Made by a program: the position numbers and the translations under genes | Shown: positions 42,688 to 51,810 of the stretch, in pieces | How the letters are laid out: each line of letters begins with the position of its first letter | How positions within the stretch are numbered: the stretch's first letter is position 1 | The notes under the pieces: model-generated | What the model saw: the letters and a program-made list of their open reading frames with translations, nothing else | Database searches by the model: none | What the model was told of the DNA's origin: nothing | Assembly: GCF_000022205.1 (NCBI RefSeq) | Contig: NC_012030.1 | Span: 367,339-431,338, forward strand | Length of the DNA stretch: 64,000 bases | Direction: 5' to 3' | DNA from: Halorubrum lacusprofundi ATCC 49239 | GTDB taxonomy: Archaea; Halobacteriota; Halobacteria; Halobacteriales; Haloferacaceae

Positions 42688-43331
42688 ATGTATACGACTG
42701 TCGGGTCACCGGATGTCCAGCAGTACGCCAGTCTTCGACAGCAATTCGAGAACGTCGACAAGGTCCTGACCGTGACGACGAACGGCTATTCTCGGCAGGC
42801 CAGAGAGATTGCTGAGGACCTGAACGTGAAACTCATCGATTGTAATGGCCTCGTCGAACTAATCGACGAGCACGATACACTCGATTTGGTTGCCGAGTAT
42901 CTCGATTTCATTGAGCCAGTCGAACAGTCGGAGTCGGACGAGCCAGAACGCTCTGATGATGCACCTCTAAACGATACTGGGGACGTATCGACTTCTCAGG
43001 AGCCGTCGATGGATTCGCAGTCATCGTCGCCAGAAACGCTTCTATCGAGACGCTGGCAGAACGTGATACTGGGAGCATCGCTTGGATGGCTGGTGGCGTT
43101 GTTTGGCGTGACAGCAGTTCCTGATGGCCTGTTGGGTGCTCTGTTTCTTGGGTCGGGGATCGGGTTACCGATAGCAATCTATCTCGATACCCGTGTGTTT
43201 TGAATGAGTATACTGAGTGGCCGAAGTATCGCTGGCTCTACATCGTCAGTTTGCTGGTGTGGTTCCTTGCGGTGGTCCTCGGTGGAATTTATTTGTGGCG
43301 TCGACGGTCAGCCATCGGAGCCGGAAAATAA
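42688..43331 (+). pseudogene. Broken Mrr-like restriction/membrane protein
   Basis: The frame 42688-43203 starts in the second half of an Mrr-type domain (VLTVTTNGYSRQAREIAEDL then NVKLIDCNGLVELIDEH). An acidic linker and two membrane helices (LGASLGWLVALFGVTAVPDG, GALFLGSGIGLPIAIYLD) follow, stopping at TGA 43203. A -1 shift at GTTTTGA continues with NEYTEWPKYRWLYIVSLLVW and FLAVVLGGIYLWRRRSAIGA to 43331, the third helix that full-length relatives have. The catalytic N-terminus is missing and one base is probably lost, so it is a relic. Confidence 0.7.
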
Positions 43332-43367
43332 TTCACACCTCCGACTGGGTTGCCAGTAGAGAGATAA

Positions 43368-43637
43368 TTACTTGTTTGACTCTGTTGGCTGTTCACACTG
43401 TAACTCGGTGATAAAAAGTTGGTCGTCGACCTTGTAGAGCCAGCCGCGCTTGAGTAGGTAATCGATTGCGTGGTCGATATCAGCGTCACTGAAATCCGGA
43501 TTGGCCTCTACGATGAGTTCCGTTGCCTGGTGGTGTGTAAATGAGTCATGGGTCGACTGCTTGCAGAGATACCGCTCAAGAGGGAGATAGGCATTTTGAA
43601 TCCAGTTTGGGAGTGGTGGGTGACTCTCAGTTGGCAT
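43368..43637 (-). CDS. 89-aa winged-helix protein, copy C
   Basis: ATG 43637 matches the other copies (MPTESHPPLPNWIQNAYLPL, ERYLCKQ); an upstream ATG adds six unrelated residues. HTH region TELIVEANPDFSDADIDHAI, wing LKRGWLYKVDDQLFITELQC. It is divergent from a 7TM histidine kinase by 144 bases, an arrangement repeated by the relic at 57790. The TTAAGTAGGTGGATGAAGTA promoter lies upstream. Confidence 0.77.
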   Translation of the reverse strand: MPTESHPPLPNWIQNAYLPLERYLCKQSTHDSFTHHQATELIVEANPDFSDADIDHAIDYLLKRGWLYKVDDQLFITELQCEQPTESNK

Positions 43638-43651
43638 TGGTCGGTGTCGAT

Positions 43652-43677
43652 TCAAGCTACTTCATCCACCTACTTAA
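43652..43677 (-). promoter_or_regulatory. Conserved promoter of the 89-aa winged-helix family, copy C
   Basis: Minus strand TTAAGTAGGTGGATGAAGTA followed by GCTTGAA, the same two-part pattern as copies A, B and D. Confidence 0.55.
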
Positions 43678-43781
43678 CAGGGCAATCTGGAATTTCGGCT
43701 CACTGTCTGGTCGACACGTGATAGGAGTCGGTGCTGTGGTGATTTTTTTATATTCCGGCGATCCAACTAGTAAGCAGATTA

Positions 43782-45851
43782 ATGACTGCACCGTGGATGA
43801 CGCCTACTGGTATCACATATATGAGCCTGTTTGTTTTCAGTGGGCTTGCCTGTTTTTCGGTGGTTCCACGGGCTAGAACGTTCAATGATGCTGAACTACG
43901 GTACGGATTGATCGGACTTCTTTCGACGACGGGTCTCTGGGCAATTCTCAAGACGGCTTTTTTTATTGTCCCAGATCCGTTTCGAGAGATCACGTACACG
44001 GTTGGACTGGTATTCGGCTTCGCAACTGTGTGGGCATGGCTCTACTTTGCGTCTGCCTACACCGGTCGACGGTTACATACGAATCCAACACTCCGTCGAC
44101 TCGCTGGTAGTGTGTTTCTGACTGTCGTGACAATTAAAATTACAAATCCGATTCACGGATTGTATTTTACTACAACTGAAGTGACCACACCGTTTCGACA
44201 TTTAGCAATCAACCATGGTGTGATACACTGGGTCTCAACTGGTTTGGCATACGTGCTTGCGGCCATTGGGCTGTTTATGATCTTCGAACTGTATGTCGAA
44301 TCTGAGTACAACACACGATCACTGACTATCGTTACCGGCCTGCTGGCGCTGCCTATCGTCTTTGATCTTATTGCAATCATGACACCGGTATTGATTGACT
44401 TCATTTATGCACCGCTCGGCGTCGCAGCGTTCGCTGTTGGGGCGGTGTCTTTGTTCGGAGAACAACTTCTGGCAGTTCGGACGGCGACCCACAGTACTGC
44501 TGCAGCAGTCATTGTCGATAGCAACGATCGGATTCGAGATTTTTCGTCAGCTGCTGAGAGTGTGTTTCCGGAACTTGAAGGGGCGGTCGGAGAGAAACTC
44601 GCCAGCGTACTCCCAGCAGTGGCAGCCACACGAGATTCTGATGAGAGCATTATTGAACGCGACGGCGACAGCGACGACCAGTCGGACTACTATTTTGTTT
44701 CGTCCAGATCAATGACGACCGGCGACTCGACAGTAACGGTCCTCGCGCTCGCCGATATTACTGAGCGCGAACGCCAACGCCGGCAGCTGGTCCAACGAGA
44801 ACGTGAACTCGATCAACGGAACGAATTGTATCGGGCTATTATGGCGGCGAGCTTCGCGTTCATTTTCCGCATCGACTTGGAAGGCCGGTTCAGTTTCGTT
44901 TCGCCGACTGTTGAGGCGTTCCTCGGGTACGCGCCTGACGAACTCACCGGCGAGCCGATTTCTGTGCTCGCCTCGGACGAAGAGACGTTCAACGAGGCAA
45001 CTAATCATATAGAGGAAGTTATCGAGGGTAAATCACTCGAAATGCATGATCACCCGGTTGCAACTCGATCCGGTCGCACTGTGTACGTCGACATGCGGAT
45101 GGTTCCGATATACGAGCCGAGTGTCGACCAGGATGAGCGGACACCAGCCGATATTGTTGGACTGCAAGTGATGGTTCGAGACGCGAGTAAAAGACGCCAG
45201 CGGGAAGGCTTGATTAGCGTCATAAATCGCGTGCTGCGGCACAACGTTCGTAACAAAATGACGGTGATCACCGGGCGTGCTGAAATGCTAGCGGCCGAAC
45301 TCAATGGGGATGCTAAATCGAGTGCTGATGCGATTGTGCAAGCGTCCAACCGGCTGTTGGACCTCACGGAATCAGCTCGTCACATCGAGGAGAACCGCGA
45401 GCTGTCTCCTGAGTTGGAACCCATGGATATCGTTCCGATCATTTCCGATGTGGTCGCTCAACTCGAAGAACGCTATCCGGATACTGCAGTGACAACCGAG
45501 ATTCCCGAGACAGCAGTCGCTGAGACGTTGCCACGAATCGAGACGGCGCTGTGGGAACTGCTTGAAAATGCTGCCGAACACACCGGCCCAGAGCCGACTG
45601 TTGGTGTCAACGTTACCACGACCGACGAACAGATACTCATCACAATCGCTGATGAGGGCCCTGGTTTTCCCGAAGACGAGCGTCAAGTTCTGGCTGACGG
45701 GAAAGAAGAGCCACTGGTTCACGGCCAAGGCCTCGGCCTGTACCTCGCCTATTGGATCATCACGAATCTCGACGGAGAAATTGAGGTACCCAAATCACAG
45801 TCCGGAACAACGATTACAATCAGACTTCCGACTGCATCAAACCCTTCGTAA
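43782..45851 (+). CDS. 7TM-PAS-PAS histidine kinase
   Basis: 689 residues. Seven hydrophobic helices fill residues 1-225 and form the histidine-kinase 7TM sensor module (NPIHGLYF is its typical loop). A PAS-like segment lies at about 235-320 and a second PAS at about 345-465 (FRIDLEGRFSFVSPTVEAFL). The H-box INRVLRHNVRNKMTV (His about 485), N-box ELLENAAEH, G1 DEGPGFP and G2 GQGLGLYLAYW complete the kinase. Membrane-bound sensor of an unknown stimulus. Divergent from a winged-helix gene. No receiver gene nearby. Confidence 0.94.
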   Translation: MTAPWMTPTGITYMSLFVFSGLACFSVVPRARTFNDAELRYGLIGLLSTTGLWAILKTAFFIVPDPFREITYTVGLVFGFATVWAWLYFASAYTGRRLHTNPTLRRLAGSVFLTVVTIKITNPIHGLYFTTTEVTTPFRHLAINHGVIHWVSTGLAYVLAAIGLFMIFELYVESEYNTRSLTIVTGLLALPIVFDLIAIMTPVLIDFIYAPLGVAAFAVGAVSLFGEQLLAVRTATHSTAAAVIVDSNDRIRDFSSAAESVFPELEGAVGEKLASVLPAVAATRDSDESIIERDGDSDDQSDYYFVSSRSMTTGDSTVTVLALADITERERQRRQLVQRERELDQRNELYRAIMAASFAFIFRIDLEGRFSFVSPTVEAFLGYAPDELTGEPISVLASDEETFNEATNHIEEVIEGKSLEMHDHPVATRSGRTVYVDMRMVPIYEPSVDQDERTPADIVGLQVMVRDASKRRQREGLISVINRVLRHNVRNKMTVITGRAEMLAAELNGDAKSSADAIVQASNRLLDLTESARHIEENRELSPELEPMDIVPIISDVVAQLEERYPDTAVTTEIPETAVAETLPRIETALWELLENAAEHTGPEPTVGVNVTTTDEQILITIADEGPGFPEDERQVLADGKEEPLVHGQGLGLYLAYWIITNLDGEIEVPKSQSGTTITIRLPTASNPS

Positions 45852-45864
45852 CGATTAGCGGTGA

Positions 45865-45995
45865 CGCTCTTGTGTAGAAACGTGGAAAGCCCCTATAGCT
45901 ACGGTCTACGGTGCCAAATGAGGAGGTCTTCCCTCCTCAGACCCAGCCTTCGGCCGGATGCTTCGCCAGCTCGTCGATCTTGGCGTGGTTCCCGA
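45865..45995 (+). mobile_element. IS1595 left-end remnant
   Basis: CGCTCTTGTGTAGAAACGTGG begins at 45865 and about 130 bases match the left end of the 33114 element, including the first 20 transposase codons (frame PSSDPAFGRMLRQLVDLGV) with the start codon changed. It ends inside a PAS-domain pseudogene, whose reading frame stops at the junction. Confidence 0.8.
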
Positions 45996-45999
45996 AAGG

Positions 46000-46455
46000 A
46001 GCGTCGCCAGCGGATTATCCTCCTGGTGCGGATCGCTAATTGTGATCCCGATGGGTGATTTGTCCATCGCACGTGTTTTCATTCGAAGTTCTGTCTCCCG
46101 CTGGATCCGAGCGGTGATGTCGCGGGTAATCAGTAGATGCTGTCCCGGAACGATATTTGCAGTACCGACGTACTCGATCGTTCGGTCGACTTCGCCATTG
46201 TCGGTAATCGTCATCCGTTTCTTGAAACCCTCCTCCGTCACGAAGCGTCTCCCAGGCAGTATCGAAATCGGATGACTCCGGTTGGAATTCGCGGAGCGAC
46301 CGCCCTAAGAGGGACTCCGTCTCAGTCTCAAAGACTGTTGAGGCTGCCGGGTTCGCATCAATGATCTGGGCGGTATACCCAACCAGAGTACCCGTTTGAG
46401 TGCCATTTATATGGCATTCAGATAACTTAAGATGCCGAAATTCTAACGCAGACAC
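46000..46455 (-). pseudogene. PAS-domain protein fragment
   Basis: Minus-strand pieces TLVGYTAQIIDANPAASTVF and LLGRSLREFQPESSDFDTAW in one frame, then GFKKRMTITDNGEVDRTIEY, LLITRDITARIQRETELRMK and MDKSPIGITISDPHQEDNPL in another. Together they form one PAS domain plus the start of the next, broken by a frameshift near 46240 and cut by the IS1595 remnant. Likely what is left of a multi-PAS sensor kinase or bacterio-opsin activator-type regulator. Confidence 0.72.
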
Positions 46456-46459
46456 AATA

Positions 46460-49036
46460 ATGGCTGTATCGATCTACGAGACAATTGTCGAAGAGAGCGA
46501 TGACGGCATTTTCGTTGCACAGGACGGAGAGATTGTCTACACGAATCCTCAACTCCGGAATCTGACCGGATACATGAAAGGAGAACTTGACGGAGTACCG
46601 AAGACACAAATTATTGCACCGGACGACAAAGATCGTGTTGCGGCGTATCACCAATCACGGCTCGCTGGGGAGCCCGTTCCCAATAAATACGAAATCGAAC
46701 TCGAAACGAAAGATGGTGATCGGCTCCCAGTTGAGATCTCAGTCAGCGATGGCGAGTACGAAGATGGACGGGCTGCCTACGTCATTTGCCGCGATACTAG
46801 AGACCGAAAAGAACGAGAAGCTGACCTTCTGGAGTTAGCTCGTGAGTACGAGTCAGTGTTCCAAGCCAGTGAAGACCCCCTATTTGTGCTTTCTGTCGAC
46901 GATGATGAGACGATTCGATTCCAACGATTCAACGAACGTGAGGAAGAGTTCACCGGTAAATCGACCGAAGAAATTCGTGGTAAAACACCAGTAGAGGTCT
47001 TTGGTGAAGACCTCGGGTCGACGCTCGAAGCAAACTACCAGCAGTGTCTGGACCGAGGTGAACCGACCACATACGAAGAGCAACTACAACTCAGCGGCGA
47101 GCGTACCTACTGGCAGACAAAGCTCACCCCAGTCACGACTGATGGTGAAATCACCCGTATCATCGGCATCGGTCGAGAGATAACGGAACTCAAAGAACAA
47201 CAGCACGAACTCGAACAGAGCCGACAGCGCCTGCAAGCATTGTTCGATAGGGCACCAGATTCGATCATCGTTCACGACAAAACCGGAGACATTCTCGATG
47301 TCAACGAGCAGACTACCGACAGTTTAGGCTACACACAAAAGGAACTCATCGGACAGAATGTCACTGATATTGAAGTTGGAGTCGATCCAGCCGATCTTGA
47401 AGAGTACTGGACGGAGCTGTTGCCCGGTGAAACCCTGAAAATCAGCAGCAAGCATGAATCCCAAGACGGGACGCAGTTCCCAGTCGAAGTCTGGGTGACG
47501 AAACTCGAAGTCGACGACGAGACACAATACTTGGCACTCACACGAGATATCACCGAACAAGTCGAACAAAGACGTGAGATCAAGGGACTCAACGAACGGC
47601 TCAAACTTGCCGTTGAGGGAGCTGGCGTCGGCGTGTGGGATTGGAATATGCAGACCGATAGGGTAGAGTTCAACGAACAGTGGGCTGAAATGCTCGGCCA
47701 TTCTCTGGACGACATCGAACCAGACATAGACTCCTGGAAGGGTCGGGTTCATCCTGATGATCTTGCGGTTGTCAAAACAGAACTTAATGCCCATAGAGAT
47801 GGCGAGGTGGAGTACTTTGACTGTGAACACCGAATGCGAACAGTCGACGGCGAGTGGAAATGGATCCGGACACTCGGGCGCATCGTCGACCGAGATGCCC
47901 AGGGTGAGCCTCGCCGGGCAGTTGGAATCCATATCGACGTCGATGAACAAAAACAGCGAGAAAAGGAGCTACAAACACTCCGGCAGCGATTCGAGCAGTT
48001 CTCCAAGAACGTCCAAGATGCTTTTTTCCTCGTGTCGGCAGACTACTCCGAAACGCTGTATGTCAACGATGCTGTCGAACACATCTACGGTATCACACCC
48101 GAAGAGGCCTACGCAGATCCCGAATCGTGGCTCCAATATGTCCATCCCGACGATAAGGGTGATGTCGTCGCGGCAATGGAGGATTTCAAAAATGGAGCAA
48201 TCAACGGGTCACTCGCCCAGCAGGAACGCATTCAGCATCCCACGCGGGGACTGCGATGGATTCAGACTGAAATCAACGTTGTAACAGACGACGACAATAC
48301 TGTGGAGAAAATCGCTGGTGTTTCTAGTGATGTCACCGACAATAAACAGTACGAACAGCGGCTCGAAACCCAGCGAAACAATCTCGATATCCTCAACCAG
48401 GTCGTCCGACACGATATCAGAAACGATCTCCAATTGATTCAGGCGTATACTGAACTGCTTGCAGAAAACAATTCTTTCGACGATACAAATCAAATGTATC
48501 TTTCGAAGGTCCAAAACGCGGCAACCAACGCCGTCGACCTCACAACGACCGCACGAGATCTCGCCAAGGTGATGCTACAAGCGGATACGGAGCCCAAATC
48601 AATGCCGCTCGCAAAGGCTCTTGAGGGACAAATTAACCGAATACGCTCGGGACACCAGAACGCCGTTGTGACGCTCAAAGGAACGCTCCCGTCTGTCGAT
48701 GTTCGTGCCGACGATTTGCTTGATGCGGTCTTCCGAAACCTGCTGAAAAACGCGATTCAACACAACGACAAACCAGTCCCCGAGATTACAGTCGACACAA
48801 CAGTCGAAGACGAAATCGTCCGCATCCGTGTTGCAGACAATGGCCCCGGTGTCTCCGATTCACTGCAAGGCGAGATCTTCTCCCGTGGAAGCCAGGGACT
48901 CGAAAGCGACGGAACGGGGATCGGCCTCCATCTCGTCAAGACACTCGTCGAGCGCTATGGTGGCAGCGTCTGGGTCGAAGACAACGATCCAGAAGGGGCA
49001 GTCTTCTGCATTGAGCTGCAACTTGCAAATTACTAG
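46460..49036 (+). CDS. Five-PAS cytoplasmic histidine kinase
   Basis: About 858 residues from ATG 46460 (MAVSIYETIVEESDDGIFVA); upstream in-frame codons overlap the PAS relic and were excluded. Five PAS/PAC units lie at roughly 1-125, 130-250, 262-380, 385-505 and 515-635. The kinase has H-box NQVVRHDIRNDLQLIQAY (His about 649), N-box NLLKNAIQH, G1 DNGPGVS, G2 GTGIGLHLVKTL. No membrane segment. Its catalytic region is very like that of 58122-60248 although their sensory halves differ, and its second PAS resembles one in 49478-50914, pointing to domain shuffling among neighbours. Confidence 0.93.
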   Translation: MAVSIYETIVEESDDGIFVAQDGEIVYTNPQLRNLTGYMKGELDGVPKTQIIAPDDKDRVAAYHQSRLAGEPVPNKYEIELETKDGDRLPVEISVSDGEYEDGRAAYVICRDTRDRKEREADLLELAREYESVFQASEDPLFVLSVDDDETIRFQRFNEREEEFTGKSTEEIRGKTPVEVFGEDLGSTLEANYQQCLDRGEPTTYEEQLQLSGERTYWQTKLTPVTTDGEITRIIGIGREITELKEQQHELEQSRQRLQALFDRAPDSIIVHDKTGDILDVNEQTTDSLGYTQKELIGQNVTDIEVGVDPADLEEYWTELLPGETLKISSKHESQDGTQFPVEVWVTKLEVDDETQYLALTRDITEQVEQRREIKGLNERLKLAVEGAGVGVWDWNMQTDRVEFNEQWAEMLGHSLDDIEPDIDSWKGRVHPDDLAVVKTELNAHRDGEVEYFDCEHRMRTVDGEWKWIRTLGRIVDRDAQGEPRRAVGIHIDVDEQKQREKELQTLRQRFEQFSKNVQDAFFLVSADYSETLYVNDAVEHIYGITPEEAYADPESWLQYVHPDDKGDVVAAMEDFKNGAINGSLAQQERIQHPTRGLRWIQTEINVVTDDDNTVEKIAGVSSDVTDNKQYEQRLETQRNNLDILNQVVRHDIRNDLQLIQAYTELLAENNSFDDTNQMYLSKVQNAATNAVDLTTTARDLAKVMLQADTEPKSMPLAKALEGQINRIRSGHQNAVVTLKGTLPSVDVRADDLLDAVFRNLLKNAIQHNDKPVPEITVDTTVEDEIVRIRVADNGPGVSDSLQGEIFSRGSQGLESDGTGIGLHLVKTLVERYGGSVWVEDNDPEGAVFCIELQLANY

Positions 49037-49045
49037 GCCAAATGA

Positions 49046-49189
49046 ATGTTACTGGGCGTCACGGCTACACCGTCGACGCTCCTGGCCGCCGCCGTCACCG
49101 CGATTTGTTCGCTAGTTGGGCTCAGCGCCGGTATCGTGCTGGTCAACTGGCGAGCTACGGTGTCCAACACTGAATATCGGATGATATGA
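49046..49189 (+). CDS. Possible 47-aa membrane peptide
   Basis: MLLGVTATPSTLLAAAVTAI, then CSLVGLSAGIVLVNWRAT: one or two hydrophobic helices. It starts 10 bases after the kinase stop and could be co-transcribed. Support is composition and position only. Confidence 0.35.
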   Translation: MLLGVTATPSTLLAAAVTAICSLVGLSAGIVLVNWRATVSNTEYRMI

Positions 49190-49277
49190 GACTGACCTGA
49201 TCACTCACGCCACTATTCCGCACGAATTCTGTCGATTGCTTGTCCACGGATACGTCACTCATGCAGTGTCGCAGCAA

Positions 49278-49366
49278 TCCTCTAAGTGTAGCATTGATTC
49301 ATGTAATTGATTTATATGAGCCCGATCAAGCCAATCTGAGAGACTGCGAGTGCGAATACAGCAGGC
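49278..49366 (+). repeat. Diverged repeat, copy 1
   Basis: Sequence with GTGTAGCATTGATTCATG, then TATGAGCCCGATCAAGCC and CTGAGAGACTGCGAG is matched at 51350-51425 (GTATAGCATTGACTCGTG, TATGAGTCCTGATGAAGCC, CTGAGAGACTGCAAA). Both include frame fragments such as LRDC, so it may be a decayed gene or IS piece. Confidence 0.5.
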
Positions 49367-49477
49367 CGCTCAGTGGGGTCTAGTTGTCTGGTTTGATCAG
49401 CACAAAAACGAGAGGATAGACTATCCCAGTCGTTGGAATATTCTTTCATTGTATGAGGGCAGAAATTATTTGGAAAC

Positions 49478-50914
49478 TCACACGAGTTCGCCCTGTTCAG
49501 CCATCTCGACCTCAAACCGTGCTCCACCATCGGTTCCATCGGTTATGGACAACTCCCAGCCATGGGCCTCTACGATTCGCTTTACGATAGTCAACCCAAA
49601 ACCAGTGCCACCACGTGTCGACGAATGCCCCAGTTCAAGGACTTCATCACGCTTTTCGACTGGAATTCCTGGTCCATCGTCTTCGATATAAATACCCCCT
49701 TCATCGAGAGAGCCGACGCGGACAGTCACATCAGATCCACCATGTTCAACAGCGTTCCGGAACAGGTTCTCGAACACGTGTCGTAACCGGTCGGGATCGC
49801 CTTGGATGGTCGTCTCATCGGCAATCTCGATAGCTGCGTCATCTGTGTCGACGGTCGCCCAGCACTTCCCGACGAGGTCAGTCAAATGAATCGACTCGGT
49901 ATCGCTTATTGTGTCGCCTTGACGAGCAAGCGTCAACGTGTCCTCCACGATTGTTTCCATCCGATCGAGTGCTCGTAACAGTGGATCGAGATGCTCATTT
50001 TCTGTTTCTTCTGCGAGAAGCGTTGCACGACCATGTGCGATGTTGAGCGGGTTACGTAAGTCGTGGGAAATAACGCTTGCAAACTCGTCAAGGCGCTCGT
50101 TCTGCTGACGTAGTTTTCGCTCCCGTTCAACGCGGTCGGTCACGTTCCGAGTGATCCCAACGAGGCGAATTATTTCTCCATCGGAAACTACCGGTGCAAG
50201 TTTCGTCTGCCAGAAACGTGCACCTTCGTCGACCTGGAGTTCCTCTTGATATGAGATGGATTCGCCAGCGTTGACACAGCGGTGATAGTTCGCTTCTAAC
50301 TCAGCTCCTTGCTCCTCACCGAATACGTCTCGTGGTGTCTGGCCTTGGACTTCCTCGGTCTTAATGCCGGTTTGACGTTCGTAAGACGGACTGAGGCGTT
50401 CAAATTCGAACCGGATATCCTCACCGTTCTCTTCGACATTGAGGAGAAATATGGCGTCCTCAACGTTGTTCAAGAGAGCATCGTACTCTTCGGCGAGCTT
50501 CTGGGCTTCGGCCTCGTATTCTTTTCGCTCAGTGATATCCCGGCTGCTAAGGAGAATCCCATCGATAATGTCGTCGTCGAGTCGATTCCGTATTGTGGCC
50601 TCGATCCACCGCCACGAGCCGTTGGCATGGCGGAATCGGACTTCGACAGTCTCGGATGTAGACGGATTCGATAGAACAGTCTCTATCGCGTCGGCGTTTC
50701 GTTCTCGATCCTCAGGATGGACAAAATCGTATCCCTCGTAGCCAACCAATTCCTCTGGATCATAGCCGAGAATCCGTGTGACAGCAGGACTAACGTACGT
50801 TATTGTCCCGTCGGTATCGACGACTGTTATGAGATCGTCTATTTGCTCAGTGAGCACTCGGTACCAGTCAGGTCCGTATTTTTTGTTTTCTCGGGGAGTC
50901 GTACCGTCTTCCAT
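49478..50914 (-). CDS. PAS-PAS histidine kinase with classic HisKA
   Basis: 478 residues, soluble. PAS 1 at about 20-140 (ITVVDTDGTITYVSPAVTRI, HANGSWRWIEATI). PAS 2 at about 145-265, similar to the second PAS of the 46460 kinase (TPRDVFGEEQGAELEANYHR). HisKA box DEFASVISHDLRNPLNIAHG (His about 286) is the canonical SHDLRNPL type, unlike the RHD/NxRN type of the other kinases here. N-box NLFRNAVEH, G1 DDGPGIP, G2 GTGFGLTIVKRIVEAH. No receiver gene nearby. Confidence 0.94.
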   Translation of the reverse strand: MEDGTTPRENKKYGPDWYRVLTEQIDDLITVVDTDGTITYVSPAVTRILGYDPEELVGYEGYDFVHPEDRERNADAIETVLSNPSTSETVEVRFRHANGSWRWIEATIRNRLDDDIIDGILLSSRDITERKEYEAEAQKLAEEYDALLNNVEDAIFLLNVEENGEDIRFEFERLSPSYERQTGIKTEEVQGQTPRDVFGEEQGAELEANYHRCVNAGESISYQEELQVDEGARFWQTKLAPVVSDGEIIRLVGITRNVTDRVERERKLRQQNERLDEFASVISHDLRNPLNIAHGRATLLAEETENEHLDPLLRALDRMETIVEDTLTLARQGDTISDTESIHLTDLVGKCWATVDTDDAAIEIADETTIQGDPDRLRHVFENLFRNAVEHGGSDVTVRVGSLDEGGIYIEDDGPGIPVEKRDEVLELGHSSTRGGTGFGLTIVKRIVEAHGWELSITDGTDGGARFEVEMAEQGELV

Positions 50915-51045
50915 TAGTCATGATATGTCCAGTACACGTGTATTTGTTTGCATTCGTGCCCAAGATATAGTGGAAGCGACACCATACTGACTGTGTCTGA
51001 GTATTGTTACTGCGTTATAAGTGGGTAAAACACGTGGGTGTTACT

Positions 51046-51086
51046 GTCGGGGGTGGCCCCCAAGGCCCCTCGCTTGCCCCCGACAT
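51046..51086. other. GC-rich stem-loop in A/T-rich DNA
   Basis: TGTCGGGGG (51046-51054) and CCCCCGACA (51078-51086) are perfect complements with a 23-base GC-rich interior. It could be an RNA hairpin or an IS-end fold. Confidence 0.45.
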
Positions 51087-51349
51087 TTGTGATATGTATC
51101 CAGACAAATTAATAATACGACCTAAAATATTGGGTATGGCTACCGTTGTAGATCAGCTTATAAGCTTATTTATTTATAAAAATTTTCTGAATGTCATATT
51201 ATCAGATAGTAGGGTGGGTCTGCTTGGGGAGGCTTGTGTTGGATCTTGTTCGAGAAACCGGGTTTTTTGAATGCGCTAACAACGTTGTCCGTAGAAGTGA
51301 AAGTAGCGGTAATTGAAAACTAGGTTACGGATTTGCAAGACTGCGAGCG

Positions 51350-51425
51350 TAAGTATAGCATTGACTCGTGTGACCAAGTTGTATGAGTCCTGATGAAGCC
51401 GGTCTGAGAGACTGCAAACACGAAT
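51350..51425 (+). repeat. Diverged repeat, copy 2
   Basis: Counterpart of 49278-49366, same orientation, about 70 percent alike by eye. Confidence 0.5.
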
Positions 51426-51734
51426 CGGGAGGAATCGAAACCCGAACAGACATATTTTTGATTAAACGAGTGAATTATCGATACTATTTTATTTGTTTGA
51501 CTGCAATGTCAAATCGCATAGATTAGGGAGACCTCTGTGGAAGAGGGCCGAGGGCACCCATCCCCTTTCGCTATTGACAATTTCTGTTCGTACACTTACA
51601 GTATCGGTTTCCCGAGCAGGGTGTCGGTTATTTCTTGCACCAGCTGGCCTACTGTTGTTCTAAGTAAAGCAATCTGTGGAGCTGGTCGGCTCATGATTAC
51701 CATACCTGCCCCCCCTCTCTAGACGGTCAATCAC

Positions 51735-51768
51735 TGAACTTTGGAGTCTACAAAGACTCCAAAGTTCA
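51735..51768. promoter_or_regulatory. Perfect 15-bp palindrome upstream of a broken recombinase
   Basis: TGAACTTTGGAGTCT and AGACTCCAAAGTTCA are separated by ACAA, 43 bases before the recombinase relic. The half-site CCAAAGTTC recurs at 51831-51839 inside the relic. It could be an attachment/recombinase-binding site or an operator. Confidence 0.5.
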
Positions 51769-51810
51769 ACTACCCTCAGCCTATTTTACTTATAAACAGG
51801 CTATTCAATT

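Larger units (their letters stand above)
50915..51810. other. Decayed intergenic DNA with repeats
   Basis: No credible gene in about 900 bases. It holds a GC-rich hairpin (51046-51086), TTGTTCGAGAAACCGGG with a T-run (51247), the diverged repeat copy 2 (about 51350-51425), TTCTAAGTAAAGCAATCTGT (51659), and a 15-bp palindrome (51735-51768). The density of fragments suggests repeated IS insertion and loss. Confidence 0.5.

Noticed and set aside
51004..51270. 88-codon frame around the GC-rich hairpin
   Set aside because: Crosses a hairpin and A/T-rich non-coding DNA, with no codon character of haloarchaeal genes.
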